This document shows positions 63,017-64,000 of a stretch of DNA of 64,000 bases, piece by piece (position 1 is the stretch's first letter; every line of letters begins with the position of its first letter). The stretch is from contig JBQTJW010000013.1 in assembly GCA_052386745.1 (NCBI GenBank), forward strand, positions 1-64,000, in the 5' to 3' direction. A program made the position numbers and the translations under genes. The notes beneath the pieces are model-generated. The model was given only the letters and a program-made list of their open reading frames with translations. It had not been told where the DNA came from and searched no databases. This stretch comes from Panacagrimonas sp052386745. Lineage in GTDB: Bacteria > Pseudomonadota > Gammaproteobacteria > Nevskiales > Nevskiaceae.

Positions 63017-63982
63017 TCAGGCGGTGACCGCTTGCACCGGCTGGCTCTGCAGGCGGGCGCGGAACGCGAGGTAGTCCTCGGCCACTTCCTTGGTGGCTTC
63101 CCAGGGCGGCACGTGGCCCACGCCCTTGATGATGGTGCTGCTGGAATTGCACAGCAGGTGCCCGAACTCCTTCACGCAGTCCACGTGCACCAGGCGGTCC
63201 TCGTCGCCCCAGACCACGTGGGTCGGCACCTTGCAGCCCACGAGCAGTTCGTCCAGGTGCGGCGAGTCATTGACGACGTGGGCAAACTGGATGGTGCGCA
63301 GGTCGTTGGCGGCAATGGCGCGAACGGCGATCACGTGGACCAGCGCACCCGGCAGCCACGGCGACTTGGACATGATGAAGGGCAGCAGGTCGCGCACCTC
63401 CTGCACCGTCCCGGGCAGCAGGGGATTGGGCTGCCCGGCGTGCACCATGCCCAGCAGTTCGCTCTGCGTGCTGTTGAAGATGCCGGCGCTGGACACCAGC
63501 CACAGGCTGGCGATGTCGTTCGGGTAGGTCGCGGCATAGCTGGCGGAAATGAACCCGCCCATGGAATGCCCGGCGATGTGCGGCTTCTGCTTGAGCCCGA
63601 GCGCCTGGATGAAGTCGTGCAGGCGCTTGACCTGGTCGGGCACGCGGTAGGACACGTCCATGGGCGCATCGCTTTCGCCGAAGCCGGGCAGGTCGAGCGC
63701 GATCACGCGGTAGCGCGGTGTCAGGAACTTGGCGACGCGGTTCCAGTTGTCCTTCTCGCCGCCGAAGCCGTGGACCATCACAAGCGGCTCGCGGTCGCTC
63801 TCGCTGTCGAGGTAGACGATGCGAAAACCCCCCGCCGTGATTTCGCGCTTCTTCAGCCCGACCGATGATCGCTCCATGGCCAGCAGGAAATCGACGGTCT
63901 TGAACGGAAAGGCGAAGTAGAACACCACCATGACCAGCACCAGCAGTGCCAGTACGCCGAGCAGAATGTGGGCAATCGACAT
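63017..63982 (-). CDS. Alpha/beta hydrolase with N-terminal membrane anchor
   Basis: A 321-residue protein with a hydrophobic N-terminal helix (about 4-26, AHILLGVLALLVLVMVVFYFAF) and an alpha/beta hydrolase fold. The oxyanion segment is VMVHGFGGEKDNW, DLPGFGESD follows, and the nucleophile elbow is GHSMGG. The acid is probably in WGDEDRLVH, and the histidine in GVGHVPPWEA. It is similar to membrane-bound lipases and esterases of the LipK/meta-cleavage hydrolase kind. AGGAG seven bases before the ATG supports the start. Substrate unknown. Confidence 0.88.
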   Translation of the reverse strand: MSIAHILLGVLALLVLVMVVFYFAFPFKTVDFLLAMERSSVGLKKREITAGGFRIVYLDSESDREPLVMVHGFGGEKDNWNRVAKFLTPRYRVIALDLPGFGESDAPMDVSYRVPDQVKRLHDFIQALGLKQKPHIAGHSMGGFISASYAATYPNDIASLWLVSSAGIFNSTQSELLGMVHAGQPNPLLPGTVQEVRDLLPFIMSKSPWLPGALVHVIAVRAIAANDLRTIQFAHVVNDSPHLDELLVGCKVPTHVVWGDEDRLVHVDCVKEFGHLLCNSSSTIIKGVGHVPPWEATKEVAEDYLAFRARLQSQPVQAVTA

Positions 63983-64000
63983 CTGGGAACTCCTGAGGTG

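Overview
The window is GC-rich, densely packed chromosomal DNA from what looks like a gammaproteobacterium near the Xanthomonadales/Nevskiales. I infer this from gene order (mucD-like protease, glutaredoxin-like, lepA, lepB, rnc, era, recO; yciB-yciI-bolA; serC to pheA to aroA), a monomeric isocitrate dehydrogenase, and the large number of acyl-CoA degradation genes. I see no rRNA, tRNA, CRISPR array or phage genes. Accessory material is limited to nested insertion-sequence remnants and a toxin-antitoxin pair at the left edge, plus a glycan cluster at 51-57 kb.

Layout. At 1-1021, an IS5-type element end cuts into the tail of an IS630-type transposase, followed by a ribbon-helix-helix antitoxin/PIN toxin pair. 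At 1057-8057 lies a tightly coupled operon for serine and aromatic amino acid synthesis (serC, serA, pheA, hisC, tyrA, aroA). A membrane sulfatase/phosphoethanolamine-transferase-like gene converges on it. At 9.97-16.7 kb is the conserved envelope-stress, translation, secretion and RNA-processing block (mucD-like lipoprotein, glutaredoxin-like, lepA, lepB, rnc, era, recO). At 17.4-20 kb are the type II secretion accessory genes exeA and gspB. At 20-22.8 kb are an orphan ParA, bolA-yciI-yciB, and a divergent yciO-like gene. At 22.7-25.2 kb are rhamnose-nucleotide genes (rfbC, rfbD) with a glycosyltransferase.

From 25.4 to 51.2 kb nearly every gene acts on acyl-CoA or a related carbon skeleton. 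A three-gene biotin carboxylase has its alpha subunit split in two. Around it are an EamA transporter, a GFA protein, a TauD/TfdA dioxygenase, an enoyl-CoA hydratase, a citryl-CoA-lyase-like protein, a NUDIX hydrolase and an FMN reductase facing a luciferase-like monooxygenase. Further on are five acyl-CoA dehydrogenases, an esterase, an acyl-CoA synthetase, a DUF35/thiolase-like pair, a MFE-2-like dehydrogenase with a MaoC hydratase, another enoyl-CoA hydratase, a MAPEG protein and a family III CoA transferase. Together these could activate a carboxylic acid and shorten it by beta-oxidation, with aldol-type or carboxylation steps suited to branched or cyclic substrates. The substrate cannot be read from the sequence. 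Two sites share a ~26-bp element that looks like a common repressor operator.

At 51.3-57.3 kb a minus-strand cluster encodes a large protein with two sulfotransferase-like domains fused to a glycosyltransferase, a family 2 glycosyltransferase and a WbsX-type protein. The window ends with glnE, monomeric icd and an alpha/beta hydrolase. A recurrent regulatory theme is a -10 hexamer 6-7 bases before a start codon with no Shine-Dalgarno sequence, which suggests several leaderless transcripts.
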